Positions 1 through 5,211 of a stretch of DNA of 5,211 nucleotides are shown here, in pieces (positions within the stretch are counted from its first letter, which is position 1; every line of letters begins with the position of its first letter). The translations under genes and the position numbers were made by a program. The notes beneath the pieces were generated by a model. It was not told the DNA's origin, searched no databases, and saw only the letters and a program-made list of their open reading frames with translations. This stretch comes from UMGS1519 sp963621885 (GTDB lineage: Bacteria; Actinomycetota; Coriobacteriia; Coriobacteriales; Eggerthellaceae), in the NCBI GenBank assembly GCA_963621885.1, contig CAVFFT010000030.1, forward strand, positions 1-5,211. Reading direction: 5' to 3'.

Positions 1-1001
1 TTCTTGCGCGCATTCCCGGCGTGGCCCGCGTGTCCTGCGGCTACAAGTGCCATCTCGATATCGAGGAGATGAGCGACGCGGCCCTCTGCGCGCTTTCCGA
101 CGCCGAGCCTTTCGAGACCTTTAAGGTGCAGGCGCGCCGCAACCATACCGATTTCCCCATTAACTCGATGGACATGAACCAGATTATCGGCGCTCATCTG
201 TGCCAGGCTTTCCCCGAGAAGAAAGTGAAGATGAAGCAGCCCGATGTCGAGGTGCACGTCGAGGCGATCGAGGGTTCCGCCTACATTTACGGTTGGACGC
301 GTCGTGCGATTGGCGGCCTGCCGGTGGGTTCCGCGGGCAGGGTCATGTGCCTGCTTTCCTCGGGCATCGATTCGCCGGTTGCGGTATGGCGTCTCGCGCG
401 TCGTGGCGCGATTCCTTTCGCGATTCATTTTTCGGGCCGTCCGCAAACCTCTTCGACGAGCGAGTATCTTGTCGACGACATTGCCCATGTGTTGGAAAAG
501 AGCGGCTGCATCGCGCGGGTTTACGTGGTTCCCTTCGGCGATTACCAGCGCGAGATTGCGGCGAAAGTACCGCCTGAGCTGCGCGTTATCATGTATCGCC
601 GCCTCATGTTCAAAGTGGCGACCGCGCTTGCGCATAAGGTGGGCGCCAAGGCGCTTGTGACGGGCGAGAGCTTGGGCCAGGTGGCGAGCCAGACGATCGA
701 GAACATTTCTGTCGTCGATGCTGCGACCGATCTTCCGGTGTTCCGTCCGCTCATTGGCACCGACAAGATCGAGATCATCGAGCAGGCCGAACAGGTGGGC
801 ACCTTTGAGATTTCGAGCCAGGATGCACCCGATTGCTGCACGCTTTTCATGCCGCGCAATCCTGAGACGCACGCGAAGATGGACAAGGTGCTCGAGGCGG
901 AGGCGCTTCTTCCCTTTGAGGAATGGATTCCCGCGATTGTGGAGTCGGCGGAACCGCACGACTACCGCTGTCCGGCCTTCAATCCCAAGAAGCTGAAGTA
1001 G
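1..1001 (+). CDS. thiI: tRNA 4-thiouridine synthase ThiI (5'-truncated by window edge)
   Basis: ThiI uses ATP to adenylate uridine 8 of tRNA and inserts sulfur relayed from a cysteine desulfurase; in some bacteria it also feeds thiamine thiazole synthesis. The frame is open to the left edge (first full codon at 3, reading LARIPGVARVS, typical of the N-terminal ferredoxin-like domain), so the GTG at 21 is not the real start; about 70 residues of a usual ~400 are missing. Counting from the GTG at 21, residues ~31-107 are the THUMP domain, ending in the typical GGLPVGSAGR. The PP-loop is at 113-119 (SSGIDSP), followed by the conserved MYRRLM (191-196) and GESLGQVASQT (215-225). DCCTLFMP (271-278) carries the cysteine expected to match the catalytic Cys344 of E. 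coli ThiI. The protein ends at residue 326 with no rhodanese domain, as in Bacillus-type ThiI, so persulfide transfer must use another route. One PP-loop glycine is serine. A terminator follows the stop codon. Confidence 0.96.
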   Translation, partial: LARIPGVARVSCGYKCHLDIEEMSDAALCALSDAEPFETFKVQARRNHTDFPINSMDMNQIIGAHLCQAFPEKKVKMKQPDVEVHVEAIEGSAYIYGWTRRAIGGLPVGSAGRVMCLLSSGIDSPVAVWRLARRGAIPFAIHFSGRPQTSSTSEYLVDDIAHVLEKSGCIARVYVVPFGDYQREIAAKVPPELRVIMYRRLMFKVATALAHKVGAKALVTGESLGQVASQTIENISVVDAATDLPVFRPLIGTDKIEIIEQAEQVGTFEISSQDAPDCCTLFMPRNPETHAKMDKVLEAEALLPFEEWIPAIVESAEPHDYRCPAFNPKKLK

Positions 1002-1048
1002 CTTTTGCCTTTTTTGCCGCGCATGAAAGCGCTGGCTGATGATGAACG

Positions 1049-1081
1049 GACCCGTTCGCGTATGCGCGAGCGGGTCTTTTT
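1049..1081 (+). terminator. Rho-independent terminator after thiI
   Basis: A 12-bp stem pairs 1049-1060 (GACCCGTTCGCG) with 1065-1076 (CGCGAGCGGGTC) around a TATG loop, with a single G-U wobble. A run of five T follows at 1077-1081. The reverse strand has no T run after the stem, so it acts on + strand transcripts only. It lies about 48 nt after the thiI stop and separates thiI transcription from the com genes. Confidence 0.9.
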
Positions 1082-1107
1082 GCATGGGGACACGAGCGTG
1101 TCAGGCA

Positions 1108-1195
1108 GATGGGCGGAGGCCGATGGGTGGAGGCCGACAAGCGGACGGGTGGAGGCTGATTGGCGGAGGCGGGCGGCGGCTGATGGACGGCATCG
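1108..1195 (+). repeat. Degenerate 14-bp G-rich tandem repeat
   Basis: The 14-bp unit GATGGGYGGAGGCC occurs at 1108-1121 and 1122-1135, differing at one base. It recurs in changed form at 1144-1157 (GACGGGTGGAGGCT) and 1158-1171 (GATTGGCGGAGGCG), and decays into a poor copy at 1182-1195 (GATGGACGGCATCG). An 8-bp piece separates copies two and three, and a 10-bp GGC-rich piece separates copies four and five. The unit length is not a multiple of three, which fits non-coding DNA. The + strand has many closely spaced GG and GGG runs. Its function is unknown; replication slippage could explain its origin. Confidence 0.75.
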
Positions 1196-1317
1196 GGCGG
1201 CTTGGCGCCGCTTTGCTTTGGTCCACCCGGTTGATTTGGCGCATTTGGGTAGACGTGTGATGCTCATGTGAGAATGCCGGCAAAGCCATGTGAGGGGCGG
1301 TGCCTATTCTTCTCTTT

Positions 1318-1331
1318 AGAGGGAGAGGGGG
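1318..1331 (+). promoter_or_regulatory. Ribosome binding site of comEA
   Basis: A run of 14 purines (AGAGGGAGAGGGGG) ends 7 nt before the ATG at 1339. It supports that start over the in-frame GTG at 1300, whose only Shine-Dalgarno-like sequence (GAGGGG, 1292-1297) is just 2 nt away. Confidence 0.7.
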
Positions 1332-1338
1332 TGTGCCT

Positions 1339-2058
1339 ATGCCGTTTCCCGATGATCTGGAGGACATGCGCGCGAAGATGCCACTCGGGCGTCTATCGCA
1401 TCCTGTTCGGATGGGAATCATCATTGCGGTTGCGTGCGTGGTTTTGCTGGCCATTTCTGGAATCGTTTCGACCGCCCGGGACGATTTCGCAATCGATACG
1501 GGCGCCTCTTCTTCCTCGGCGGCAATCGCTTCCGAGGGCGCTTCGGGTGCCGCCGGAACAGGCGATAGTGGTTCTGCGGCTGGCGTGACGGATGCGAGTG
1601 CTTCAGGCGCGAGTTCGGCCGCGACCGATGATTGCCAGGTGTATGTGGTCGGTTCCGTCAAGAATCCCGGTGTCTATCGTTTGCCTGTCGGCTCGCGTGT
1701 CGAGGCGGCGATTGAGGCGGCCGGCGGTTTCAAGAAGGATGCCGATACGACAGCGGTGAACCTTGCTCGCGTGATTGCGGATGGGGAACAGATAACGGTG
1801 CCCGCAAAGGGCGAGACGGTTTCCGCCACGCAAGGCTCAACTGCGTCGAATAGCGTTGCCGCAGGTGGCAAGGTGAATATCAATACTGCTACCTCGGAGG
1901 AGCTGCAGACGCTTGATGGTGTTGGCGAGTCGACCGCGGCGAAGATCATCGCGAGCCGGGAGAGCGAAGGGCCTTTCACGACCATCGAGGATCTGAAACG
2001 CGTGTCGGGCATTGGCGACAAGAAATTCGCGGCGATCGCCTCCAATATCACGGTTTAG
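1339..2058 (+). CDS. comEA: Competence protein ComEA, membrane-anchored DNA receptor
   Basis: ComEA binds incoming double-stranded DNA outside the membrane and hands it to the ComEC channel during natural transformation. From the ATG at 1339 it has 239 residues. A short charged N-terminus (1-24) precedes one membrane segment (~25-44, MGIIIAVACVVLLAISGIV), which places the rest outside. An Ala/Ser/Gly-rich low-complexity linker follows (~55-97). Next is an SLBB domain (~100-155; VYVVGSVKNPGVYRLPVGS is diagnostic), then a second short linker (~156-176). The C-terminal helix-hairpin-helix DNA-binding domain (~177-239) has VNINTATSEELQTLDGVG for the first hairpin and LKRVSGIGDKKF for the second. 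The start was chosen on its ribosome binding site; a GTG at 1300 would add 13 residues. It is the first gene of the likely comEA-comEC-holA operon. The TM-SLBB-HhH order is the standard Gram-positive one, and nothing looks broken. Confidence 0.95.
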   Translation: MPFPDDLEDMRAKMPLGRLSHPVRMGIIIAVACVVLLAISGIVSTARDDFAIDTGASSSSAAIASEGASGAAGTGDSGSAAGVTDASASGASSAATDDCQVYVVGSVKNPGVYRLPVGSRVEAAIEAAGGFKKDADTTAVNLARVIADGEQITVPAKGETVSATQGSTASNSVAAGGKVNINTATSEELQTLDGVGESTAAKIIASRESEGPFTTIEDLKRVSGIGDKKFAAIASNITV

Positions 2059-2060
2059 CC

Positions 2061-4709
2061 ATGCGTCCGATTCGGATATTCATGGACCTGCTCGCGTCGT
2101 CTGGCGAGATTGATCGAAGCTTCGATGCGGATGCTTACGAGGGTCGCAGGAACGAAGGCCGGGGAGCTTATGGTTGTTGGCGTAAGAGACGTGAGAAGCC
2201 TGGCGTCTGGCGTGATGCGCGCGGGGATTATGGCGCCTGGCATGAGAGTGGTGCGAGCGAGGCTCGCGCGGGCGAAGCCCGGGGAAGCGGGAGTCGCGCG
2301 CATGAGGGTCGGCTCGCGAATGGCGCACGTGCGGGCTGGTTGGAGAGCCGCGCGCGCGAGGACTGGCTGAACGCCGCGCACGACAGCCGCGGGGACGGAG
2401 GCAAGCAGTGGCGGGATACACGTCCCTACTTGCCGCCGCTCTTCTTTCTCGCCCTAAGCCTTTGGTCAGGGGACGCGCTTGCGATTGAGGTGTGGTTTGG
2501 TGTCGCCTCCGTTCCTGTTGCAGTGGTTGCGTTCGCGGCGGCGCTTGCGATTATCGTGGGCCTGCTGCTGGTTCGCCGCGCGCGGGCGCTTATTGGCTGC
2601 CTCATCTTGGGGCTTGCGCTTGGCTTTCTCTTGGGAAGCACACAAGCCTGGATCATGGGACAGCAACAGGAGGAGCTTCTCGCAAACAACGGGAAGCTCG
2701 TCTGCGAGATTACGCGCGATTCGCAGGAGAGCTCCTACGGCGCAAGCGCACTTGCCCGCACCGAAACCGGTGCGAAAGTGCGCATCAGCCTGCCTTCGGG
2801 AACCCGTCTGCTGGTGGGCGACCGCATTGTCGTGGGCACGGAATGGCGCGAGCCGTCCGAATCGTCCGCTCAATCGAGCTGGCGTGATGGGATCGTTGCA
2901 ACTACGACGGTGAAGGTGGTCAATTACGAGGGGGAAAGCGAGCCGCGTTTCGCGCGCGATTTTCGCCGCGCCGCGGTTGACGCTCTTTGCGACTACCGGG
3001 ATACGCAGCAGCAGGGCGACACCGCGCACGATGCGATTCTCTTTCTTACGGCAATCATCTGCGGATATACCGATGGTCTGCATGACAGCGCGTTCTATCA
3101 GACCATCAAGGTGTGCGGCCTTGCCCATATGGTCGCGGTCTCGGGCGCGCATCTTGTCATCGTTTGCGGCTTCATTACGCTCTTGCTTCGGCGTCTTCCG
3201 CTGGGACGCTCCATCGCCATTGGGTGTCAGCTCGCATTTCTGTTCTCGTATCTCATTTTCACCGGCATGCCCATTTCGGCTCTGCGTGCGGGATGCATGT
3301 CCTTTTTCGCGCTCGTTTCGTTTTTCGCGGGACGGCGTCCCTATGCACTCGGAGGTCTTTCAGCTTGTGTCGTTCTCTTTATCGCGACCGATCCGTCTGC
3401 GGCTTTCTCCGTATCGTTCCTGCTTTCAACGGGCGCGACCGCGGGCATCGTCGTGTTCTCCAACTTCTTCAAGAGCCTGTTTCAGGCGAGTTTTCATATG
3501 CCTGACGGCTTTGTGCGTGACGCGCTTGCCCTCACATTCTCATCGTCGCTGGTCACAAGCCCTATCTGTGCGTTCGTCTTTGGTCAGATATCAATCATCT
3601 CGCCGCTTGTGAACGTCGTGGCCACACCCGTGTTTCCCTTTGCCTGCATCGGCGGCTTTGTCGCGCTCGGGATCGCGCTGCTCGTTCCCGCGCTCGCGCC
3701 TTTCGCTTTGGGCGTGATGACCGGCGTCTTGCAGCTGTTCGTTTTGGTGATGGATGTGGCGGCCTCTTTGCCTTTCGCAGCCACGGCGGCATCGTTCTCC
3801 GTCGTTGCCGTCTGCGTGTTCTCTTTGGGAATCCCTGCGCTCATCTGGCTTTTCTGGCCATATCCGGGACGGCTTTTCACTGGCGGCATCGTGGTGGCAA
3901 GCATGGTCGCCATTTGCTTCAGCCTCTGTTCGCCCCTGCTGAAAGGCGAAACCCTCAGCATGCTTGACGTGGGACAGGGAGACGCGATTCTCCTGCAGAG
4001 CCGCGGTCACGCGGTCCTTGTCGATAGCGGCAAGAACGATGCGGACCTGCTGCGGGGGCTTGCGGCGGCGGGCGCCACTTCACTCGACGCGCTCATCATC
4101 ACGCATCCCGATGACGACCATTGCGGCTCGCTTTCGGCCTTGCGGGGGATTGTGCAGGTCAAACGCGTGCTCGTTGCTTGCGATGTACTGCAGATCGACA
4201 ACGCAAACTGCGCGTCGCTACGCAAGGAGGCGAGCGCGCTCGTGGGGGAGGAGAATCTGGTCGGCATCACCACGGGAAACGAGATTAGCTTCGGCGCGAT
4301 GCGGCTTGAGGTGGTGGGTCCGCGCGCGTGCATCGATGAAGGGGGAAACGCTGACAGCGTGGTCATGACGCTGCGCTGGGGCAATGCTTCCGGCGGCGCG
4401 CTTCTTACCGGCGACGCGGAGGCGGAAGTTCTCGAAGGCTATATGCGCGAGGGGCGCATTCGGGACATCGACATTCTGAAGGTGGCTCATCATGGCAGTC
4501 GCGCCGCACTCGACGAGGAGCTGCTTGCGCAGCTGGATCCCGAGGTGGCGCTGATAAGCGTGGGCGCGGGCAACCGCTATGGGCATCCGACTGAAGAGAT
4601 CCTTCAGCTGCTCGAGGACGCGGGCGACCGCGTGTTCAGAACCGACCTTGATGGAACCATCACCTGCTCTCTCCGTGATGATGGCATTGGCATTCGCACG
4701 CAAGGTTAG
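2061..4709 (+). CDS. comEC: ComEC/Rec2 DNA-uptake channel with MBL-fold domain
   Basis: ComEC forms the inner-membrane channel through which one DNA strand enters during transformation; its C-terminal domain is thought to degrade the other strand. The 882 residues exceed the usual ~750-800. Residues 1-120 are a hydrophilic Arg/Gly/Ala/Glu-rich extension. Three membrane segments follow (~123-198), then a DUF4131/OB-like extracytoplasmic domain (~205-295). The Competence domain (~325-624) has many membrane helices and the hallmark GLAHMVAVSGAHL (353-365). The metallo-beta-lactamase-like domain (~630-870) starts LDVGQGDAILLQ, keeps the ligand motif THPDDDH (H682, D684, D686, H687), LLTGD (D785), AHHGS (H810/H811) and RYGHP (H842), so it looks intact. 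The ATG at 2061 is 2 nt after the comEA stop and lacks a Shine-Dalgarno sequence, which suggests translational coupling. An ATG at 2082 is possible; no good start lies nearer the first helix (only a TTG at 2340). holA follows after 26 nt. Confidence 0.95.
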   Translation: MRPIRIFMDLLASSGEIDRSFDADAYEGRRNEGRGAYGCWRKRREKPGVWRDARGDYGAWHESGASEARAGEARGSGSRAHEGRLANGARAGWLESRAREDWLNAAHDSRGDGGKQWRDTRPYLPPLFFLALSLWSGDALAIEVWFGVASVPVAVVAFAAALAIIVGLLLVRRARALIGCLILGLALGFLLGSTQAWIMGQQQEELLANNGKLVCEITRDSQESSYGASALARTETGAKVRISLPSGTRLLVGDRIVVGTEWREPSESSAQSSWRDGIVATTTVKVVNYEGESEPRFARDFRRAAVDALCDYRDTQQQGDTAHDAILFLTAIICGYTDGLHDSAFYQTIKVCGLAHMVAVSGAHLVIVCGFITLLLRRLPLGRSIAIGCQLAFLFSYLIFTGMPISALRAGCMSFFALVSFFAGRRPYALGGLSACVVLFIATDPSAAFSVSFLLSTGATAGIVVFSNFFKSLFQASFHMPDGFVRDALALTFSSSLVTSPICAFVFGQISIISPLVNVVATPVFPFACIGGFVALGIALLVPALAPFALGVMTGVLQLFVLVMDVAASLPFAATAASFSVVAVCVFSLGIPALIWLFWPYPGRLFTGGIVVASMVAICFSLCSPLLKGETLSMLDVGQGDAILLQSRGHAVLVDSGKNDADLLRGLAAAGATSLDALIITHPDDDHCGSLSALRGIVQVKRVLVACDVLQIDNANCASLRKEASALVGEENLVGITTGNEISFGAMRLEVVGPRACIDEGGNADSVVMTLRWGNASGGALLTGDAEAEVLEGYMREGRIRDIDILKVAHHGSRAALDEELLAQLDPEVALISVGAGNRYGHPTEEILQLLEDAGDRVFRTDLDGTITCSLRDDGIGIRTQG
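2163..2252 (+). repeat. Three degenerate 30-bp repeats within the comEC 5' region
   Basis: Three consecutive 30-bp units (2163-2192, 2193-2222, 2223-2252) encode GAYGCWRKRR, EKPGVWRDAR and GDYGAWHESG, ComEC residues 35-64. Trp is at the sixth position of each unit (W40, W50, W60). Units 1 and 3 are most alike at DNA level: each has a TTATGG block, then TGGC, then an RTRAGAG block (GTAAGAG, ATGAGAG). The repeat is in phase with the reading frame. More Trp-containing segments follow without fixed spacing (W93, W102, W117). Confidence 0.6.
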
Positions 4710-4723
4710 AATGGATGCGGGTG

Positions 4724-4730
4724 AAAGGAG
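4724..4730 (+). promoter_or_regulatory. Ribosome binding site of holA
   Basis: AAAGGAG is a near-perfect Shine-Dalgarno sequence 5 nt before the ATG at 4736. It decides the start: a nearer ATG at 4732, in another frame, is only 1 nt away and reaches a stop after five codons. A strong site of its own suggests holA is translated independently of comEC even if co-transcribed. Confidence 0.85.
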
Positions 4731-4735
4731 TATGC

Positions 4736-5211
4736 ATGCCCGCATCTAATGGATTCTTGCCGGTATATCTCGCGAACGGAGACGATTCGCTTAAGCGCGA
4801 GCATGTCGCGCATCGGCTCGAAGAGCGCATTTCGGCCTTGGGAGACCTCTCTTTCAACATGGAGGCTTTCGATGGCGAAACCGCGCAGGGAGGCGACATC
4901 GTCGCCGCATGCAACACGCTTCCTTTCATGAGTCCGGTGCGGCTGGTCACGGTGAAGAACGCCGACAAGCTGCACAAGGAGGACGCCGAAGCCCTCGTCA
5001 CCTACCTCGTCGACCCCGCGCCTGATACGGTGCTTGCCCTTTACGCCACCTCGCTCGCGCGCAACACGCGGCTGTACAAAGCGGTGGCGAAGATCGGCGC
5101 GAAAGCGGTCATCGATTGCAAGCAGGTTGCCCGGAAGGATTTCCCAGCGCTCGTGCAGAAGATGGCGAAGTCGTATGGCCTCACCTTGCGTGCCGATGCG
5201 GCGAACGAGCT
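4736..5211 (+). CDS. holA: DNA polymerase III delta subunit HolA (3'-truncated by window edge)
   Basis: The delta subunit is the part of the clamp loader that opens the beta sliding clamp so it can be placed on primed DNA at the replication fork. The frame from the ATG at 4736 stays open to the window end, giving 158 complete residues of an expected ~330. My translation reads MPASNGFLPVYLANGDDSLK at the start, matching the delta opening strand and its G-(D/E)-x-x-L turn. FNMEAFDGE (40-48) follows, then TLPFMSPVRLVTVKNADKL (61-79), which fits the family's TLP-F-RLV-V-NADKL block where the beta-clamp-contacting element lies. Further on are YLVDPAPDTVLALY (90-103) and ARNTRLYKAVAKIGAKAVID (108-127). 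The C-terminal collar domain is outside the window. It lies 26 nt after comEC with no terminator between, so it probably shares that transcript; comEC-holA adjacency is common in Gram-positive bacteria. Confidence 0.93.
   Translation, partial: MPASNGFLPVYLANGDDSLKREHVAHRLEERISALGDLSFNMEAFDGETAQGGDIVAACNTLPFMSPVRLVTVKNADKLHKEDAEALVTYLVDPAPDTVLALYATSLARNTRLYKAVAKIGAKAVIDCKQVARKDFPALVQKMAKSYGLTLRADAANE

Larger units (their letters stand above)
1082..1338 (+). other. Non-coding spacer upstream of comEA
   Basis: This stretch lies between the thiI terminator and the comEA start. It holds a G-rich tandem repeat (1108-1195), a weak hairpin (GCGGC at 1197-1201 with GCCGC at 1207-1211, followed by TTTGCTTT) and a purine-rich ribosome binding site at its end. 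The short ORFs crossing it run through the terminator or the repeat and resemble no known protein, so I call it non-coding. It must hold the promoter for comEA-comEC-holA if those genes form their own unit. I could not pick out a convincing -35/-10 pair: TTGATT at 1231 has no good -10 at 16-18 nt, and TATTCT at 1305 has no good -35. Confidence 0.65.

Noticed and set aside
1196..1219. Second hairpin followed by T-rich DNA, a possible extra terminator
   Set aside because: The stem is only five perfect pairs and the T run is broken (TTTGCTTT); it is too weak to call beside the strong terminator at 1049-1081.
1005..1271. Open frame of 88 residues after thiI on the + strand
   Set aside because: It runs through the thiI terminator and the 14-bp repeat, has no ribosome binding site, and its Arg/Trp-rich product looks like translated repeat DNA.
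1231..1310. Promoter elements TTGATT (1231) and TATTCT (1305) for comEA
   Set aside because: Neither has a partner hexamer at normal spacing; single hexamers of this quality arise by chance.
1300..1338. GTG at 1300 as an earlier comEA start
   Set aside because: It is in frame but its Shine-Dalgarno-like sequence is only 2 nt away, while the ATG at 1339 has a long purine run at proper spacing.
1101..1661. 186-residue reverse-strand frame overlapping the spacer and comEA
   Set aside because: It is antisense to the well-supported comEA frame, and its Pro/Ser/Ala-rich product comes from the repeat and from the reverse complement of the linker.
2110..2370. 86-residue + strand frame within the comEC extension
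   Set aside because: It would imply that the comEC frame here is wrong, but the comEC frame is open from the ATG to the conserved domains. The Met/Val/Arg-rich product has no recognisable features and no ribosome binding site.
2466..3152. 228-residue reverse-strand frame antisense to comEC
   Set aside because: It is a typical G+C-rich shadow frame: Arg/His-rich, no ribosome binding site, opposite conserved ComEC sequence.
2977..3612. 211-residue + strand frame inside comEC
   Set aside because: It is an Arg/Ser/Cys-rich shadow of the Competence domain in another frame with no recognisable motif.

Overview
The window is about 60% G+C by eye and carries four genes, all on the + strand. In order they are the 3' part of thiI, a complete comEA, a complete comEC and the 5' part of holA. 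The gene content, base composition and protein style suggest an actinobacterium of the class Coriobacteriia (Eggerthellaceae/Slackia-like). This placement is an inference from general resemblance, not from a database search.

Region 1 (1-1081) holds the C-terminal roughly 330 residues of the tRNA 4-thiouridine synthase ThiI. It has a THUMP domain, a PP-loop ATPase domain and a conserved Cys-Cys motif, and it has no rhodanese domain. A clear Rho-independent terminator (1049-1081) separates it from what follows. Region 2 (1082-1338) is non-coding. It contains a G-rich degenerate 14-bp tandem repeat, and ends in a purine-rich ribosome binding site.

Region 3 (1339-4709) is the DNA-uptake pair. 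ComEA is a membrane-anchored DNA receptor with an SLBB domain and a helix-hairpin-helix domain. ComEC is the polytopic DNA channel with a C-terminal metallo-beta-lactamase-like domain. The two genes are 2 nt apart and probably translationally coupled. ComEC starts with an unusual hydrophilic Arg/Gly/Ala/Glu-rich extension of about 120 residues, part of which is a degenerate 10-residue Trp repeat.

Region 4 (4736-5211, cut by the window end) is holA, the delta subunit of the DNA polymerase III clamp loader. It lies 26 nt after comEC, has a strong ribosome binding site, and no terminator intervenes. comEA-comEC-holA is therefore most simply read as one operon, linking DNA import with a replication housekeeping gene. 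I do not see a wholly new system here. The least ordinary items are the ComEC N-terminal extension, the intergenic repeat and the variant PP-loop in ThiI.
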